64,000 nucleotides of DNA from Halorubrum sp. JWXQ-INN 858 (GCF_009806985.1 NZ_WUAX01000014.1:124001-188000), one strand, 5' to 3'; shown: positions 8,481-17,733, counted from the stretch's first letter. Translations and numbers: made by a program. Notes: a model not told the origin generated them from the sequence alone.

Positions 8481-9077
8481 ATGTGGCCATGGGAACATGC
8501 GGTTATCGGGTATCTCGCGTTCTCCGTTGGGGTTCACCTCCTCGCCCGTCGCTCGCCGACGGGTCCCGAGGCCATCGTCGTCGTGTTCGCGTCGGTCCTG
8601 CCGGACCTCATCGACAAGCCGCTCGCGTGGGAGTTCGGCGTCTTCGCCTCGGGCTACGGGGTCGCCCACTCGGTGTTCTTCGCCGTCCCCCTCGCCGCCC
8701 TGGCCGTGGCCATCGGAACCGCTCGGGAACGCTTCGGTGAGGCCGCGGCGTTCGCCGTGGGCTACCTGCTCCACCTCCCGGCGGACCTCGCTCCGGCGTA
8801 CGTCAGCCGGGGCCACGTCCCGTTCGAGCGCGTCCTGTGGCCGCTGCAGTCGGGTGAGACGGATTATCCCGGTGGCTTCTCGGGAACCTTCGCGGAGTAC
8901 TTCGCCGGCTACGTCGCCGAGCTCACGTCGAGCGATCCGAGCGGATTCGTCGTCCTGACGTGGGTGCTCATCGCGGGGTGTGCCGCGCTATGGGTGTACG
9001 ACGGGCTTCCGGGGCTTCGGGAGCCCGCGGCGTACCTGTACGCCGTCGTTCGACGGCCGTCCTCCGACGGTCGGTAA
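8481..9077 (+). CDS. YdjM/PF04307-like membrane protein (putative metal-dependent hydrolase)
   Basis: This 198-residue protein has four or five membrane helices and the conserved polar motifs of the LexA-regulated YdjM group: HAVIGYL at the N-terminus, VVFASVLPDLIDKPL around residue 35, AHSVFFAV near 61 and YLLHLPADL near 95. The His and Asp residues in these motifs are thought to bind metal, but no reaction has been shown for the family. It sits alone in the glycan locus, so a role in processing a membrane-linked glycan is possible but unproven. Confidence 0.8.
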   Translation: MWPWEHAVIGYLAFSVGVHLLARRSPTGPEAIVVVFASVLPDLIDKPLAWEFGVFASGYGVAHSVFFAVPLAALAVAIGTARERFGEAAAFAVGYLLHLPADLAPAYVSRGHVPFERVLWPLQSGETDYPGGFSGTFAEYFAGYVAELTSSDPSGFVVLTWVLIAGCAALWVYDGLPGLREPAAYLYAVVRRPSSDGR

Positions 9078-9121
9078 CGACGCTTCCTCCCCAACGGTCG
9101 TCCTCTGCGTCCTCCGCGTTT

Positions 9122-9157
9122 CCTGCGACCTCTGCGTTCCCTGCGACCTCTGCGTCC
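9122..9157 (+). repeat. Two tandem copies of an 18-bp repeat
   Basis: TCCTGCGACCTCTGCGTT at 9122 is followed by CCCTGCGACCTCTGCGTC at 9140, and related CTCTGCGTC pieces precede them. It lies in the 9078-9320 gap. Confidence 0.75.
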
Positions 9158-9199
9158 CCGTCCGACGGTAGGTACGTGGTTACACTCGACAACCGATCC

Positions 9200-9209
9200 A
9201 TAACAAAGC
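9200..9209 (+). promoter_or_regulatory. Glycan-locus promoter element, leadered type
   Basis: ATAACAAAGC lies 121 nt before the aminotransferase ATG at 9321. If transcription starts about 33 nt downstream, a UTR of roughly 88 nt results. GGGAGGG 9 nt before the ATG is a good Shine-Dalgarno site, as expected for a leadered message. Confidence 0.5.
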
Positions 9210-9249
9210 CCGGATCGCGCTACGCCGGAGACGAGCCTCGGATATCACG

Positions 9250-9322
9250 ATGCATCCACTACACGTACCCAAACGGGCGGTTGTCGGCGGACGATCGCGA
9301 TCCGCCGGGAGGGCACGACCAT
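9250..9322 (+). other. Candidate 24-codon upstream mini-ORF
   Basis: ATG at 9250 opens a 24-codon frame whose TGA overlaps the ATG of the aminotransferase gene at 9321 (ATGA). It would lie inside the predicted 5' UTR. The peptide is basic and of low complexity, so it may be chance in GC-rich DNA. Confidence 0.3.
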
Positions 9323-10397
9323 GATCCCGATCGCGGACCCCCAGATCGGCGTGCCGGAGTTGAGCGCCCTTCTCGACGTCGCGGAGCGAGGACAGCTCGC
9401 TGACGGGCCGCCGGTCCGGACCTTCGAACGCGAGTTCGCGTCGGCGTGCGGCGCTGCTCACGGCGTCGCAACGTCGAACGGGACGACCGCGCTCCACGCG
9501 GCGCTGCGAGCGCTCGAGATCGGTCCGGGGGACACGGTCCTGACGACGCCGTTCTCGTTCGTCGCGACCGCGAACGCGATCCGTCTCTGCGGTGCCACCC
9601 CGACGTTCGCCGACATCGACCCGGCGACGATGAACCTCGACCCCGACGCCGTTCGGACGACGCTTCGGGACCGCGAGGTGGACGCGATCCTCGCCGTGCA
9701 CCTGTACGGCCGGCCGGCCCCGATGGACCGGTTGTGTCGGATCGCGGCGGAACACGACGTCCCCGTGATCGAGGACGCCGCACAGGCACACGGGGCACGG
9801 TTCCGCGGCGATTCGGTCGGGTCGCTGGGTGACGTCGCCTGCTTCTCGTTTTACCCGACGAAGAACATGACGACCGGCGAGGGCGGGATCGTGCTCACCG
9901 ACGACGAGCGAGTCGCCGAACGGGCCGAGCGCTTCGTCAACCACGGCCGAACCGACACGTACCTCCACGACACCGTCGGGCACAACTTCCGGCTCACGAG
10001 CCTCGGCGCGGCGATCGGGCTCGCACAGCTCGACAGGCTCCACGACTTCGTGGCGGTCCGCCGACGAAACGCCGCCCGCTACGACGACGCCTTGGCCGAC
10101 CAGCCGGCGATCGACGCGCCCGGCGACCCCGACCACCTGACCCACTCGTACCACCAGTACACCGTTCGTTGTGACCGCCGAGCGGCGCTCCGCGAGCACT
10201 TGGAGGCGGAAGGGATCGGGGCGGGGATCTACTACCCGCGACCGATCCACAAACAGCCGGCGTACGCCGACGTCGACGCGGACGCTCCCGCCGCCGAGAC
10301 GGCGGCCGAGGAGGTGCTCTCCGTGCCCGTTCACCCCGCGCTCGACCGCGCCGAGGTGGGGCGTGTCGCGGACGCCTTGGAGGGGTTCAGTCCATGA
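9321..10397 (+). CDS. DegT/DnrJ/EryC1/StrS aminotransferase
   Basis: The 358-residue PLP-dependent sugar aminotransferase has Lys181 in FYPTKNMTTGEGG as the PLP anchor and EDAAQAHGARF for the cofactor-stacking and Asp contacts. It should aminate a keto-sugar nucleotide. Its last codons overlap the start of the Gfo/Idh/MocA gene (ATGA), the reverse gene order of the pair at 3247-5360, so it forms a second oxidation-transamination module. It is a paralogue rather than a recent copy of the enzyme at 4263. A Shine-Dalgarno GGGAGGG supports the ATG chosen. Confidence 0.93.
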   Translation: MIPIADPQIGVPELSALLDVAERGQLADGPPVRTFEREFASACGAAHGVATSNGTTALHAALRALEIGPGDTVLTTPFSFVATANAIRLCGATPTFADIDPATMNLDPDAVRTTLRDREVDAILAVHLYGRPAPMDRLCRIAAEHDVPVIEDAAQAHGARFRGDSVGSLGDVACFSFYPTKNMTTGEGGIVLTDDERVAERAERFVNHGRTDTYLHDTVGHNFRLTSLGAAIGLAQLDRLHDFVAVRRRNAARYDDALADQPAIDAPGDPDHLTHSYHQYTVRCDRRAALREHLEAEGIGAGIYYPRPIHKQPAYADVDADAPAAETAAEEVLSVPVHPALDRAEVGRVADALEGFSP

Positions 10398-11344
10398 CGG
10401 TCCCGGTCGGCGTGATCGGTGTCGGGAGCATGGGGCGCCATCACGCGCGCGTGTATCGGGAGCTGCCCGACGCCCGTCTCGTCGGCGTCGCGGACGTGAA
10501 CGCGGAGGCCGCCGAATCGGTCGCGAACGACTACGACACGGTCGTGCTTCCGCGCGAGGAGCTCCTGGAGGCGGCGGAGGCGGTTTCCGTCGTGGTGCCG
10601 AGTCGGTTCCACGAGTCGGTGGGGGTCGCGGCCATCGAGGCGGGCGTCCATACGTTGATCGAGAAGCCGATCGCGACGACGCTCGATGAGGCGGCGGCCA
10701 TCGTTCGCGCAGCCGAAGAGGCGGGGGTCACCTTGCAGGTCGGTCACGTCGAACGGTTCAACCCGGCCGTGCGGACCGTCGCGGACTTCGTTGACGACCT
10801 CGATCTCGTCGCGGTCGAGGCGCGGCGGCTCGGTCCGCCGCTGGACGATACCCGAGCGGTCGGCGACGGCGTCGTCCTCGATCTCATGATCCACGACCTC
10901 GATATCGTTCGTGCGCTCGTCGACGCCGACGTGACGTCGGTCGGGGCCAGCGCGAGCCCCGAACGGGATTACGTCACCGCGTCGCTCTCGTTCGACAACG
11001 ACGTCGTCGGGGGGCTCACCGCCAGCCGAGCGACCCAGCGGAAGGTCAGAGAGCTCACTCTGACGGCGCGAGATTGCTTCGTGACCGTCGACTACTTGGA
11101 CAGCTCCGTGACCATCCATCGGCGGAACCGGCCGTCGTATCTCGTCGACGACGGCGACGTCCGCTATCGGAGCGAACGCGTCGTCGAGCGCCCGATCGTC
11201 GAGAACGGGGAACCACTTAAGAAGGAACTCGAGGCGTTCCTCGACGCGATCGCGGAGGGGACGGACCCGATCGTCGACGGGACGGACGGCTACGAGGCGC
11301 TCTCGCTGGCGACGCGGGTTAGCGACTCGATCCGGCCGAAATAG
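10394..11344 (+). CDS. Gfo/Idh/MocA-family dehydrogenase
   Basis: This 316-residue NAD-dependent oxidoreductase has the Rossmann motif GVIGVGSMGRHHARV at residues 6-20 and the catalytic EKP with Lys91. GHVERFNPAV around residue 117 is typical of the UDP-N-acetylglucosaminuronate 3-dehydrogenase branch. Its start overlaps the aminotransferase stop, so the two are made together and probably act consecutively on the same UDP-sugar. Which of the two dehydrogenases of this locus acts in the diacetamido-uronic acid route cannot be decided from sequence. Confidence 0.92.
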   Translation: MTVPVGVIGVGSMGRHHARVYRELPDARLVGVADVNAEAAESVANDYDTVVLPREELLEAAEAVSVVVPSRFHESVGVAAIEAGVHTLIEKPIATTLDEAAAIVRAAEEAGVTLQVGHVERFNPAVRTVADFVDDLDLVAVEARRLGPPLDDTRAVGDGVVLDLMIHDLDIVRALVDADVTSVGASASPERDYVTASLSFDNDVVGGLTASRATQRKVRELTLTARDCFVTVDYLDSSVTIHRRNRPSYLVDDGDVRYRSERVVERPIVENGEPLKKELEAFLDAIAEGTDPIVDGTDGYEALSLATRVSDSIRPK

Positions 11345-11469
11345 CGTGGACACGACTTCACTCCCGGGCGTCGGTCGTGGACTGCCGTTCGAACCGCCCG
11401 TTCTCTTTTAAACAATCGGTAGAACGCCGACCCGTGATCTCCGCTGCACGCTTTCTGACCGGCCGGTTC

Positions 11470-11517
11470 GAGGAGGGGAAGGAGGAGAAGGCGGAGAAGG
11501 CGGGGAAGGAGGAGAAC
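11470..11517 (+). repeat. Polypurine tract
   Basis: An almost pure run of A and G (units such as GGAGAAGGCGGAGAAGG) lies in the gap between the 3' ends of convergent genes at 11344 and 11530. It could adopt an unusual structure or simply be slippage-prone sequence. Confidence 0.6.
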
Positions 11518-11529
11518 GGCCCGGTCGTT

Positions 11530-14500
11530 CTACCGGCGCCTCCTCGCGACGACGGCCATCGCGACGACGCAGACGAGCGCGACGAGCGCGGCGACCACGC
11601 CCAGCCCGTGTACCTCGTCGCTCCCGGTCTCCGTGGCCGGAGTCCCGGTATCCGTCTCCGCGTCCGCTCCCGCGTCGCTCGCGACGGTCACGTCGAGCGT
11701 GTAGTCGTTCGCCGCCACCTGGAACGTGCCGTCGGTGTCGAACCGCTGTTCGAACGCGAGGTCGACCTGCTCGCCGGGCTCCACGGTCACCGTTTCGGTG
11801 GCCACCACGTCACCCTCGACGGCGAACGCGATCTCTCGGTCGCCGGTGGCGGTCCCGTCGTTCGCGACGGTCGCCTCGATCACGGCGGTGTCGCCGGTGG
11901 CGAGGTCGCCGTTCGCGACGCCGAGGTCGACGACCTCGACGTTCGCGGACGGCTCCTCGACGTGCATCGTCCGTTCGCCGACTGCGTCCCCGATATCGGT
12001 CCCGTCGATACCGATCGTCAGGTCGCCACGCTCGGTCGGGACCACCTCGATCGACTCGGTGACCGTCTCCCCCGCGGGGGCGGTCACGTCGACCGATCCC
12101 TGTTCGTCGCCGTCGACGAGCACGGGGACCGTCGCGGTTCCCTCGTCCGCCCCGTGGTTCCGCACGGTCACGTCCACGGTGACGGGGTGGTCGACGGCCG
12201 CGGAGCCGACGTCGATCCCCACGACCGACAGCGCCGCCTCACGCGTACCGACGACGACCGGCGAGAGGTCGTCGGTCTCCGCGGTCACCCGGTGAGCGTC
12301 GTCGTCGTCGACGGTCGTCTCGATCGCTTCCCAGCCGTCGGCGGACGTGTCGAGCAGCTCCCAGTCGTCGCCGTAGCGGTACAGCGTGAACTCGCCGATG
12401 CCCATGCGCTCCGCGTACTCCCGGTCGACGTCGAATCCGTACGTAACCGACTCGACGTCGGTGTCGGTCCGCAGTTCGACCGCGGACCCGTTTGCGGGAA
12501 GCGCCCCGATCGGCGTGTCGATGTCCGGGTATCGGACCGTGGCGGTGAACTCGTCCGCGTCGTCGTCGACTTCGACGGCGACCGTCGACAGCCGAACGTC
12601 CTCGTCGGCGTCGATCTCCGCCTCGACGACGTCCCCGGAACCGACGCCGGTCGCCGTGATCCGCGCGATCCCGTCGTCGGCGGACTCGACCGTCGCGTCA
12701 ACCGTCGATGTCGTCGAGACCCCGCTCGATCCGCCGCTGGACCCGCCGCCGGAGCTACTGCTCGACCCGCCGGAGCCACCACTGGATCCCCCGGCGCTCC
12801 CGCTCGACCCTGAGCTCGACCCGCCGGACCCGCTGCTCGACTCCTGGTCGCTTTCGGATTCGTCGGTGTCGTCAGCGTCGTCGGCGTCATCGGGGCCTTC
12901 GGATCCCTCTTCGTCTGCATCGTCTGCATCATCAGCATCGTCAGCATCGTCGGCGTCATCGGCGTCATCAGTGTCATCAGACTCCTCGGAGCCCTCCGAG
13001 TCGTCGGAGTCGTCGGCATCACCGTTGTCGGTGTCGTCCGCGTCGTCGGACCCGTCCGTATCATCGGCGTTCTCGGACTCATCGGAGTCATCAGCGTCGT
13101 CGGAACCGTCCGCGTCATCAGCATCATCAGCATCGTCTGCGTCGTCTGCGTCATCAGCATCGCCTGCGTCATCGGAGTCGTCAGCGTCGTCGGACTCGTC
13201 TGTGTCTTCGGCGTCATCGGAGTCCTCGGACTCATCAGAATCACCCGAATCGTCTGCGTCATCGTCGCTTGCGTCCTCGGATTCATCTGCGTCGTCTGCG
13301 TCGTCAGCGTCGTCTGTATCGTCGGCATCATCAGCGTCGTCTGTATCGTCGGCATCGTCAGCGCCATCAGACTCATCGGCGTCGTCTGAGCTGTCGGAGT
13401 CGTCGGACTCATCGGCGTCGTCGGATCCATCCGTATCATCGGCGTCCTCGGATTCATCCGCATCGTCTGCGTCGTCAGTGTCGTCTGTATCGTCGGCATC
13501 GTCTGCGTCATCAGCGTCGTCGGCGTCATCGGATCCCTCCGAATCGTCGGAATCGTCGGCATCACCGCCGTCGTCGTCAGCATCGTCGGACCCACCCGTG
13601 TCATCGGCGTCCTCGGAATCATCGGAGTCATCGGAATCATCGGCGTCGTCTGCATCGTCGGCATCGTCAGCGTCGTCGGACTCGTCTGCGTCATCGGAAT
13701 CATCGGCGTCGTCTGCATCGTCAGCGTCGTCGGACTCGTCTGCGTCATCGGAGTCGTCTGCGTCATCGGAGTCGTCAGCGTCGTCGGACTCGTCTGTGTC
13801 TTCGGCGTCCTCGGAGTCCTCGGACTCATCAGCATCGTCAGCGTCGTCGGGCTCCTCGTCGTCTGAGCCGTCGGAGTCATCGGGCTCCTCGGCGTCGTCT
13901 GGCGCGCAGTCGCCGCGCCGGATCGTCAGCGGATCGCTCAGGTTGGGCAGCGAGACACGGTCGAAGCTCCCGTCCTCGTTGGCGTCGATCACCTGCCAGT
14001 CCGTCACGACGCCGTCCTCGCGCGGGTCGTCGCTCTCGAACCGGGCGTCGTCGTTGAACCGCGGATCGATCGTGATCTCGGCGTCGTCCGTGATCCCGCT
14101 GAACACCGCGCCGTCGGTCCGCCCGGTCGACCACACCCAGTGCATCTCGCTCTCCGATCCGTCGTGGATGAACTCGTCCGTCTGGCCGTCGTAGTCGTCG
14201 TCCTCGACGACCCACTCGCCGTCCTCGGGCAGCCCGCTCACGTCGAACGAGGCGAACCCGCCGGGCGTCCCGTCCATCCGAGCGTCCTCGTACAGCTCGT
14301 CGTGGACGATGACGAGGCTCGTCCCGTCGGGCCCTTCGTGCAGGATCAGGACGCTCGCGTCGTCCTGCTGGTACTCCACGGTCCCGTGTGAACTGTACGT
14401 GTACGCGTGCGGCTCGGTTTCGGGCGCACGGTAGTCGTAGAACTCCGCCCCGGTTCTGTCCTCGCTGACCACCGCCTCGATCACGTAGCACTCGCCGTCC

Positions 14501-14616
14501 TGCTCGACGACGTACTCGTCGTGGTCGTCGCCGACGACGCCACCGGACAGCAGCGCCGCGACGACGAGCGCCCCGAGGAACGCCCCGACCCCCACCTGGA
14601 TCCACCGACGGTTCAT
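11530..14616 (-). CDS. Large secreted or anchored surface protein with Asp/Ser/Ala repeat stalk
   Basis: From the ATG at 14616 the protein has 1028 residues. Residues 5-25 form a signal or anchor helix. Residues 27-235 are a globular acidic domain. Residues about 235-590 are a low-complexity stalk of DDAD, DDSD, DESD and EDAD units. Residues 590-640 are Gly/Ser-rich. Then comes a PGF-pre-PGF-like domain (about 645-790, with RYPDIDTPIGALPANGS), two CARDB-like adhesion domains (about 793-876 and 890-975) and a C-terminal hydrophobic helix ending in RRRR. The C-terminus resembles archaeosortase substrates but lacks PGF. GAGGTGGGG before the ATG is a strong Shine-Dalgarno site. It is probably the cell-surface protein decorated or held by the locus glycan. 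Confidence 0.88.
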   Translation of the reverse strand: MNRRWIQVGVGAFLGALVVAALLSGGVVGDDHDEYVVEQDGECYVIEAVVSEDRTGAEFYDYRAPETEPHAYTYSSHGTVEYQQDDASVLILHEGPDGTSLVIVHDELYEDARMDGTPGGFASFDVSGLPEDGEWVVEDDDYDGQTDEFIHDGSESEMHWVWSTGRTDGAVFSGITDDAEITIDPRFNDDARFESDDPREDGVVTDWQVIDANEDGSFDRVSLPNLSDPLTIRRGDCAPDDAEEPDDSDGSDDEEPDDADDADESEDSEDAEDTDESDDADDSDDADDSDDADESDDADDADDADDSDDADESDDADDADDADDADDSDDSDDSEDADDTGGSDDADDDGGDADDSDDSEGSDDADDADDADDADDTDDTDDADDADESEDADDTDGSDDADESDDSDSSDDADESDGADDADDTDDADDADDTDDADDADDADESEDASDDDADDSGDSDESEDSDDAEDTDESDDADDSDDAGDADDADDADDADDADDADGSDDADDSDESENADDTDGSDDADDTDNGDADDSDDSEGSEESDDTDDADDADDADDADDADDADEEGSEGPDDADDADDTDESESDQESSSGSGGSSSGSSGSAGGSSGGSGGSSSSSGGGSSGGSSGVSTTSTVDATVESADDGIARITATGVGSGDVVEAEIDADEDVRLSTVAVEVDDDADEFTATVRYPDIDTPIGALPANGSAVELRTDTDVESVTYGFDVDREYAERMGIGEFTLYRYGDDWELLDTSADGWEAIETTVDDDDAHRVTAETDDLSPVVVGTREAALSVVGIDVGSAAVDHPVTVDVTVRNHGADEGTATVPVLVDGDEQGSVDVTAPAGETVTESIEVVPTERGDLTIGIDGTDIGDAVGERTMHVEEPSANVEVVDLGVANGDLATGDTAVIEATVANDGTATGDREIAFAVEGDVVATETVTVEPGEQVDLAFEQRFDTDGTFQVAANDYTLDVTVASDAGADAETDTGTPATETGSDEVHGLGVVAALVALVCVVAMAVVARRRR
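12845..13910 (-). repeat. Coding minisatellite for the Asp/Ser/Ala stalk
   Basis: More than 1 kb of short, shuffled trinucleotide-based repeats (GAC, GAT, TCC/TCT/TCA, GCC/GCA and GAG codons) encodes the stalk of the surface protein. All frames on both strands are nearly stop-free here, which produces several large spurious ORFs. The array is likely to vary in length between strains. Confidence 0.85.
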
Positions 14617-15061
14617 CTGCCACCCCACCTCTCGGGGCTCTCGACGGTTTCCGGAGCTACGACGCCGGTCCGTCGGTGCGTCCTGCCCCGCCGATGCGGG
14701 AGGCGTTCCGTGCTCGAACCGCTGTCCGTCCGTGGGGTACGCAAGCGTTGTGTGTTGGCGTCTGTCATGTCTGTGGCCGCGATGTCGGGCGGGTCCGTGC
14801 CGATCGCTAACGTCTCGTCTCTCCGTCCGTTCACGCTTTGTTATGGTCGGAAAAAACGACGGCACCGTCCGTAAGGTCCTCCTACAGTCCGTCCCGTTGT
14901 CGATCGACGCCGCCGCTCCGCGATCCACTACGGGCCGTGGCACCGATCGGGCGTGTCGATGATACGGCCCCGTTATCGCCCCGAAAGCTGCCCGTATCCG
15001 TCGACGGCCCATCCGGGGCCGATGGACCTCTCGACGATCGGATCGATCTCACCGCCCGACT
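14617..15061. other. Upstream region of the surface-protein gene
   Basis: This 445-bp gap contains the promoter element at 14835-14844 and a possible leader frame whose stop overlaps the surface-protein ATG. The part from 14850 to 15061 holds nothing I can identify. Confidence 0.5.
14835..14844 (-). promoter_or_regulatory. Glycan-locus promoter element, leadered type
   Basis: ATAACAAAGC on the minus strand begins 228 nt before the surface-protein ATG at 14616. A long 5' UTR of about 195 nt is implied, ending in a strong Shine-Dalgarno site. Confidence 0.45.
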
Positions 15062-16072
15062 TCAGCCCGAGACGACGTCCCGAACCCGTGAGTAGACGCT
15101 CGTCAACGCCCCCATCGCCGGCCCGCTCCGTTCGAGCCCGTAGTACGTCTCCACCTCGGGCGCGAACTTGGACTTGTACTTACACAGGCGACGGTTGTTG
15201 GCCCCGACGAGGTCGTACTGGGAGAGCCCTCGATCGATCCCTTCCGTGATGACGTGCCAGTCGACGAGGTCCTGTGCGGGGACCGGCGCGTCGAAGTCCG
15301 CGACGCTCTGCCAGCGGTAGACCGTGTCCTCGTCGAACAGGACGACGCCGCCGCCCGCGAACTCCCCGTTCGCGGTACAGACGTACGACTCCATCCGGTC
15401 CGGGATCGCTCGCGAGAGGTCGCGGACGAACCCCGGCGTGACGTCGTACGGGACGCCCTGTTCCTCGTGTCGACGCTTCGCCCTTCGCACGACTCGCTCC
15501 ATCCCCGGACGGCCCTCCGATCGTATCTCGAACGCCTCCTCGTCCGTGTTGCGGACGTTCGACCGGAGATCGCTGCTCGCGGCGGCGAGGATCGTGTCCG
15601 GATCCCGGTCGAGGTCGACGTGGTACGTGTACCGCGGCGTGGCCGTGAACCCGTTCCAGAGGAACGGACGCGGGTCGCCGTACCCCGGAGCCGTGCGGAC
15701 GTTGACGTAGCGTGCGCCGATCTCCTCGTCGACGTGCGACACCGCCTCGCCAACGAACCGACGGTGTCTCCGCTCCCGCGTGCGGCGTTTCATGTTCGGA
15801 TCGGAGAGCAGCACGGGCCCCAGGTAGGTGATCTTCCGGTTCGGCGGCGGCGAGAAGGCGAGCGTCACGGGCCCCTTCGTCATCGAGAACACCGGGAGCA
15901 GTCCGACCGGCTCCTGCCCTTTATACCCGACCAACGGGTGGAGCTCCGTCCCGGTGTGGTCGGCGAACACCGACAACGCGCCGTGCCGGTGGAACGGTGT
16001 CGCGTCGGTCGCTCGGTCGACGAGTCCGTCCCACGACGACGGGTCGGTCTCGACGGCGATATCGATGCTCAT
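15062..16072 (-). CDS. FemAB-like (GNAT-fold) aminoacyl/acyl transferase
   Basis: The 336-residue protein has the double-GNAT architecture of FemAB/MprF-type transferases: a first domain with YKGQEPVGLLPVFSMTKGPV near residues 46-65, then AKRRHEEQGVPYDVTP near 210 and the second-domain core FAGGGVVLFDEDTVYRWQSV. The closing LVGANNRRLCKYKSKFAPEVETYYGLE motif is shared with the paralogue at 24219. FemAB proteins add amino acids or acyl groups to cell-wall precursors; archaea lack murein, so a glycan or lipid-linked sugar is the likelier acceptor. The ATG overlaps the stop of the phosphodiesterase gene (ATGA), indicating joint translation. Confidence 0.88.
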   Translation of the reverse strand: MSIDIAVETDPSSWDGLVDRATDATPFHRHGALSVFADHTGTELHPLVGYKGQEPVGLLPVFSMTKGPVTLAFSPPPNRKITYLGPVLLSDPNMKRRTRERRHRRFVGEAVSHVDEEIGARYVNVRTAPGYGDPRPFLWNGFTATPRYTYHVDLDRDPDTILAAASSDLRSNVRNTDEEAFEIRSEGRPGMERVVRRAKRRHEEQGVPYDVTPGFVRDLSRAIPDRMESYVCTANGEFAGGGVVLFDEDTVYRWQSVADFDAPVPAQDLVDWHVITEGIDRGLSQYDLVGANNRRLCKYKSKFAPEVETYYGLERSGPAMGALTSVYSRVRDVVSG

Positions 16073-17709
16073 TCGAGGTACCCCAGGTCCGCCAGCCGGT
16101 CCTCTATCGCGGCGTCGTCCGTCGACGTCGTCGCCCCTTGATACTCCGGATACGCGTCCGGTGGTCCGGCGTCGAAGGGAGCGAGTACCTCCCCGTCCAT
16201 CCGGTCCGACGGGGGGAGGCCGAACGAGGCGAGGACCGTCGGCGCGACGTCGAGCAAGTGCGCGTCGTCGAACTCGCCCGCGTCGATCCCGTCGCCGGCG
16301 ATCGCGAGCGTCCCGTGGAGCTTGTGGTTCCACGGCTCCCGCGGCGATCCGAACGTCTCCTCCCGCACCGACGCCGTGAGGTACTGGTCGAACGTCGTCG
16401 GCACGACCACGATGTCCGGCGCTTCGTCGACGTACGGTCCCTCGAAGACCTCCTCGCGTCGAACGACGTTCTCGAACGCGGGCGTCCCATCGGGGGTTCG
16501 AAGCGACGTCAAGAGGTCGATCAGCTCCGACCGGACGGCCTCGTACTCGTCCGGATCGACGATCCCGTCCGGCTCGCGACCGGCGAGGTTGATACGCACC
16601 CCCAATTCGATCCGATCGCGCATGTACGCGGTCGACCCCGCGAAGTCGACGTGTTCGCTCGCCGCCTTCACCATCCCGCTCGGCACGACCTTGAGGACGA
16701 CGCCGTCCAGGCGGAGCCGCCGAAGCGCCGTCCCGATCCGCTGGCTCGTGAGCCCCACGGCCGCCATCGACGAGAGGACCCGTTCCGCCGCCGACGGACC
16801 GCCACCCCCGCTAGCGTCGGCGTCACCGTCCGAGGGGTCCGCTCGGATCTCCCGTTTCGAGAGCTCCGACCACGAGGGGAGCTCCGTCTCGGTCGACGTC
16901 TCGACGTAGCCGCGGTCCCGCAGGAGGCTGTTCGGCCGGACCTCGTACCCGTCGTACGGACCGATCCCGTGGTCGCTGACGAGCACGACCGTCTCGGGGT
17001 CGACCGCCTCGATCGTCTCCTCGATCTCGGCGTCGATGGCGGCGTACACCCGCTCGGTCGCGTCCGCGTCCTCCGGGAACTCGTGAAAGACGGTGTCGGA
17101 CTGTTGGAACTGAATGAACCCGAAGTCGGGGTCCTCACGCTCGATCAGGAAGCGGAACGCGTCGCCACGCTGGGCGGTCACGGTCTCGTAGCCGTTCACG
17201 CGCTCGTCCCGCGTGGCCCCCTCGCTCAGCTGTCGGTTGTACAGGCGGTACTCGCCGATCTCCTCTCGAACCGTATCGAGAAGTCCCTCCGGGTGACAGT
17301 CGGGATCGGACGGGGCCGTGTATCCGGGTATCAACGCCCCGTCGAACGTCGCTGGCGGGTGTGTCACCGGCACGTTCACCACGACGCTGCGGAGCCCCTG
17401 CTCGGAGAGCAGCTCCCAGAGGGCGTGTTCCCTGACGTCGGTGGCGTTGACGACGTCCCAGTCGTACCCCGTGAACCGGAGGAACCCGTACACGCCGTGC
17501 TTTCCGGGGTTCACGCCGGTGTATATCGACGGCCACGCGCTCGGTGTCCACGGCGGGAGCTGTGACTCCAGCGGCCCGCTCGTTCCCTCCGCGATCAGCG
17601 ACCGCATGGTCGGCGCGGTCCCGGGCGGGAGCCGCGAGAGTACCCCCTCACACAGCGCGTCGACGCCGAACACGAGGGTCCGACCGTCGGGACGGTTGGA
17701 TTCGGTCAT
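16069..17709 (-). CDS. Alkaline-phosphatase-superfamily phosphodiesterase/phosphotransferase
   Basis: This 546-residue protein has the type I phosphodiesterase/NPP signature. Asp17 lies in VFGVDALCEGVL. Thr55 in WTPSAWPSIYTG, followed by NPGKHGVYGF, is the expected nucleophile. SDHGIGPYDG near residue 243 and a late histidine complete the two-metal site. It lacks an obvious signal peptide. Such enzymes cleave or transfer phospho-groups; here it may trim or add a phosphodiester on the surface glycan, but the substrate is unknown. The gene is co-transcribed with the downstream FemAB-like gene and is preceded by the locus promoter element 34 nt from the ATG. Confidence 0.88.
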   Translation of the reverse strand: MTESNRPDGRTLVFGVDALCEGVLSRLPPGTAPTMRSLIAEGTSGPLESQLPPWTPSAWPSIYTGVNPGKHGVYGFLRFTGYDWDVVNATDVREHALWELLSEQGLRSVVVNVPVTHPPATFDGALIPGYTAPSDPDCHPEGLLDTVREEIGEYRLYNRQLSEGATRDERVNGYETVTAQRGDAFRFLIEREDPDFGFIQFQQSDTVFHEFPEDADATERVYAAIDAEIEETIEAVDPETVVLVSDHGIGPYDGYEVRPNSLLRDRGYVETSTETELPSWSELSKREIRADPSDGDADASGGGGPSAAERVLSSMAAVGLTSQRIGTALRRLRLDGVVLKVVPSGMVKAASEHVDFAGSTAYMRDRIELGVRINLAGREPDGIVDPDEYEAVRSELIDLLTSLRTPDGTPAFENVVRREEVFEGPYVDEAPDIVVVPTTFDQYLTASVREETFGSPREPWNHKLHGTLAIAGDGIDAGEFDDAHLLDVAPTVLASFGLPPSDRMDGEVLAPFDAGPPDAYPEYQGATTSTDDAAIEDRLADLGYLE

Positions 17710-17733
17710 ACAGCGAAGCCACCGACGATCCGA

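Noticed and set aside
12285-14194. Large ORFs in other frames across the surface-protein repeats (up to about 600 codons on the plus strand)
   Set aside because: They are stop-free only because of the repeated GAC/TCC/GCC codons. The minus-strand frame from 14616 has recognisable domains on both sides of the repeats, so it is the real gene.
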